Shown here piece after piece: positions 61,040-64,000 of a stretch of 64,000 nt of DNA. The stretch comes from Trema orientale (taxonomy: Eukaryota > Streptophyta > Magnoliopsida > Rosales > Cannabaceae), in NCBI GenBank assembly GCA_002914845.1, contig JXTC01000624.1:21325-85324 (forward strand), read 5' to 3'. Each line of letters begins with the position of its first letter. Positions within the stretch are counted from its first letter, which is position 1. The translations under genes were made by a program, and so were the position numbers. The notes beneath the pieces were generated by a model. It was given only the letters and a program-made list of their open reading frames with translations. It was not told where the DNA came from and ran no database searches.

Positions 61040-61799
61040 TATTGCTAAACATAATGATCAATTCTAAAAACACCGCAAACCTCCTCGTCCAATTTTTATT
61101 TTTATTTCAATTTTTTTTCATTTTGCTAGACATAATGATCAATAAGGAATATATGACATATTTCTTCCATTTAGCCAAAAAAAAAATGATATATTTCTAC
61201 CTTAAATAAACATTTGGACCACAAGAAAATCATGACAATAATCATTAAAATATTAATTGTACTATGATGTAGGAACTGATACGTGAATTGTCAATTGTAC
61301 GATGTTGTGAGGAGAGAAGTATTTTTTCTTTTTCTTTTTCCTTTTGCCGTACGTGACAATTGAGCTGCAACTTATATTAATTGAAGAAGTTTGACAAATG
61401 TATACGTAGGACGTATCTCCAGAAATATATATATATATATTACGTACCATTTTTGGGCTTTTTGTTTATTCTAGATACATCGTATCAATCTAGTATATAT
61501 TTTGCTTAAGAATATATATTATTGCTTCTATATACATCTTAATTACTAGTTTATATTTTTTTAATTCAGATACATTTCTAATGTGATAAGAATATTATGT
61601 TTCAACTTGTGTTTTGTCTTTTTTATGAAGTTGTTAGTTCTATATCTAATATCTATAACATTAATTTAATTGAAAATTTGAAATGTAAGTTTTCTTATAG
61701 TTTTAACCAAGGATTGTGATTACTCTTCCGTGTTTTGTTATTAAATATAATTCATTTGTATGGCGAGGAGAAGGAAAAGAAGAAGGCAACACAAAACCA

Positions 61800-63252
61800 T
61801 ATTCAACACCGCCGCACAAGTTAAGCAACAAAAATTATTGAGATATGGTTGGTCTACGGTGCTCTCATCATACCTATTGGGCTGATATGAGCTAATTTTT
61901 GTGGTTTAAAATTTTTTTCCATCCACGTAAAATTCTAAACAAGTTAGCATAATCAAATTTTTACTCTCCGAAGGTCTTAGAACAAGATATCATAAATTGG
62001 ACATTTAGAAACATATGCACGAGCTACCAAAAATTCATATAAACATTGCATTGATTTATACCAAAGGGTGTCTAAGAGATCAAACTTATTGCAAAAAAAT
62101 TTCACATAATTTCCAGAAACATTCTATGTTTAATCCCAAGTCAATTTGTAAATCAATTTGTCAAAGCCTTCCTTAAGTTCAAAATCAAATACAAAGTAGA
62201 AGTTGGAACATGTTTAGCAAGAATAGCTACTAAATTCAAAACTAGAAAAATACTTCGAAACTTTACGCTCATGAAAATTTTACTTGATTTAAAAGATCTT
62301 TATTTTTAAACCACCACTGCATTGATATCTTACTAGTATGACAACTAGTTTTAAGAAAAATAATTATTCAAAATTTATAATTTTGGCAATTTCATAAGCC
62401 TTAGACTCAAGTGGTACTGTTATTTTTTTTTTTTAAAAAAAAAAAGGACACAGTCTTTGAAAAATGTGAATCACATTCACCCAACCAATACTCAAGCGTA
62501 AAATGTTTACAGCTCTCTAATCAACAATTAATACCATATTGATCAATTACAATGGTTTATCTAGTTCAAAACTATACCATTCAAGTTTAGAATTTTAAGA
62601 GTTCTCAAGGCACACAATTTGGTTCCAAATCCAACTAGAAATTTCCAATCAAAGAATCACGTGAGCCAAATCTGGTGAAATTAGTACAATACCACATTTA
62701 AGTAAATTCAATATATCATACCAATTTGTTAATCAATGAGCCACATATCATGCAAAAGTATCATCAGTTTGAATACTTTAATATAAACATCAACCACTAA
62801 TTACTCGATTCGTAATTAAAAGCATGCGAAAATCAAGGAAGTTAAATCACATCCCAAAAACTCACGAAATATCGGACCAATCCAAGGTATTTAAGATACC
62901 TAGCACAAGATAGCTATCATAGATCTATAGGGTTCACATATAGCTTACTACTCGAATGGATATAGGAGTACAAGCATGAATGTCCATTTAAATCATATAT
63001 TTTCGATAGGAATAGAATTCATTAGCCTCGTGTCAGCCCCAACACTTCTAAGACTAGAGTTTTTAGGATATAACCATCCCAAGGATACTAAGGTTTCACT
63101 CTAGGGAGGTGAATGGAGGATTCATAATGATTCGGAACAAAGATAATATATTTAGCCAATTCTTAAGCGATGTATGAGGCATTTGCCAAATACTTTTCTA
63201 AAATCTCTTTTAACCACCATAGGTAAGATCCTAGACAGATCTGAAGCCTGTA
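61800..63252 (-). other. Non-coding stretch, probably internal region of the element at right
   Basis: No open frame of note on either strand and no second LTR copy seen. If the primer site at 63253-63264 is real, this is leader or collapsed internal DNA. Otherwise it is unassigned. Confidence 0.3.
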
Positions 63253-63268
63253 GTTCTAATACCATTTC

Positions 63269-64000
63269 TATCACGACCGGAAAAATAAAACCGTGATTTT
63301 TAGTAATTTTAAGTGAAAATATAATTGAATATTATGTTTACAAAATTCAGGAGAAATCAAGTACTAGAAATTTTCATTTTGGTCCTCAAGTCATTATAAA
63401 TTCTATAAATAATAAAACTCTTACTAGTTTTAATTACCTAAAAAAAATGTCCATTAAAGTTTAAGAAAATTTATAATTGATTCATTTGGAAACTTATTAA
63501 TAAATCATAAATTTTGATAAAATGAGTTCAATTGAAATATTTAGTCCAATGTCCAAAATAGGTTACATAAAGTTACTTGTATTTTCAAGTACTCAAATTA
63601 GTAATAAAACCATCCTCATACATCCACTTAGTAAATATTCTAATCTTGGCTAAATAATTGGACAAGGAAAAGAAATTTAACAGAGTATAAACACCTACTA
63701 GGGAATATGTCATGACCCGAGGCCGAGGTCAATGGCAGAATGGATATTTCATAAAATAGAAATATTGGAAATAATTTTTAAAATTATTTCAAAGACATTC
63801 GGAGCCTTTAATTTTTCAAAATGGCTTCGATAAATTATTTAATTGAAATGAAACCCACAGTTGCATCACTCATTAAACATAGACAATAAATAAAATAGGT
63901 GTTCTATAGTCATGCATCGAGCAATCATCTCACACCCAAACATAGACATAGATTATATAAATCATGTCTAAATTCCACAAATAAGCTTACTAAGTTATAA
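63269..64000 (-). mobile_element. Partial LTR of a minus-strand LTR retrotransposon, cut by the window edge
   Basis: Fossil. Read on the minus strand, a sequence ending GGTCGTGATA is followed by GAAA and TGGTATTAGAAC (63264-63253), which fits the initiator-Met tRNA primer site at 10 of 12 bases. The motif GACCTCGGCCTCGGGTC near 63715-63732 is like ones I recall in plant Gypsy LTRs. The stretch to its left (about 61800-63250) would be internal sequence; I see no coding there. Broken and old; the far end is outside the window. Confidence 0.5.

Overview
The window is nuclear DNA of a flowering plant, almost certainly a eudicot. The evidence is AT-rich intergenic DNA packed with small transposons, a 12-exon GT-AG host gene, Copia and Gypsy LTR retrotransposons with initiator-Met tRNA primer sites, a fossil of a plant pararetrovirus, and a plant-type LINE tail. 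A rosid is a guess from the protein's resemblance to remembered rosid relatives; no species is assigned.

Only one convincing host gene is present, on the minus strand (coding part 57745 down to 32481). It encodes a complete 767-residue cyclic nucleotide-gated channel of the CNGC19/CNGC20 type (group IVa). All 12 coding exons could be joined in frame at GT-AG junctions. The gene is stretched by two LTR retrotransposons in consecutive introns, both oriented against it: a Ty3/Gypsy chromovirus-like element in intron 1 (49507-57121, TSD CCATT) and a Ty1/Copia element in intron 2 (41478-46619, TSD TCATT). A further foldback element lies in intron 2. The probable leader carries a 5'-UTR intron and two short upstream ORFs, one of which overlaps the channel's start codon.

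Layout. 1-430: a minus-strand promoter-like or LTR-like edge. 1.6-3.0 kb: the 3' end of a decayed LINE. About 3.9-10.85 kb: a badly decayed endogenous caulimovirid (florendovirus/petuvirus-like) with movement, coat, protease, RT, RNase H and downstream-ORF remnants, 49-bp tandem repeats, a TATA box and a possible primer site. 10.85-32.4 kb: no gene seen, but a dense bed of miniature inverted-repeat elements (at least ten families, several with 9-bp target duplications), two copies of a tRNA-derived SINE, tandem duplications and TA microsatellites. 32.5-58.7 kb: the CNGC gene. 58.7-61.0 kb: its promoter side, then a small hAT-like element next to a MITE. 63.27 kb to the end: part of a minus-strand LTR, with its probable internal region to the left.

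Two data-quality flags: a 620-base N run (49979-50598), and a 1,457-bp near-perfect direct duplication meeting at a single N (54441). Both are inside the Gypsy element and look like assembly problems.

I found no clear sign of an entirely new biological system. The most worthwhile leads are the upstream ORFs of the channel gene, the paired MITE families with exact target duplications, the SINE family, and the pararetrovirus fossil with its non-coding repeats.
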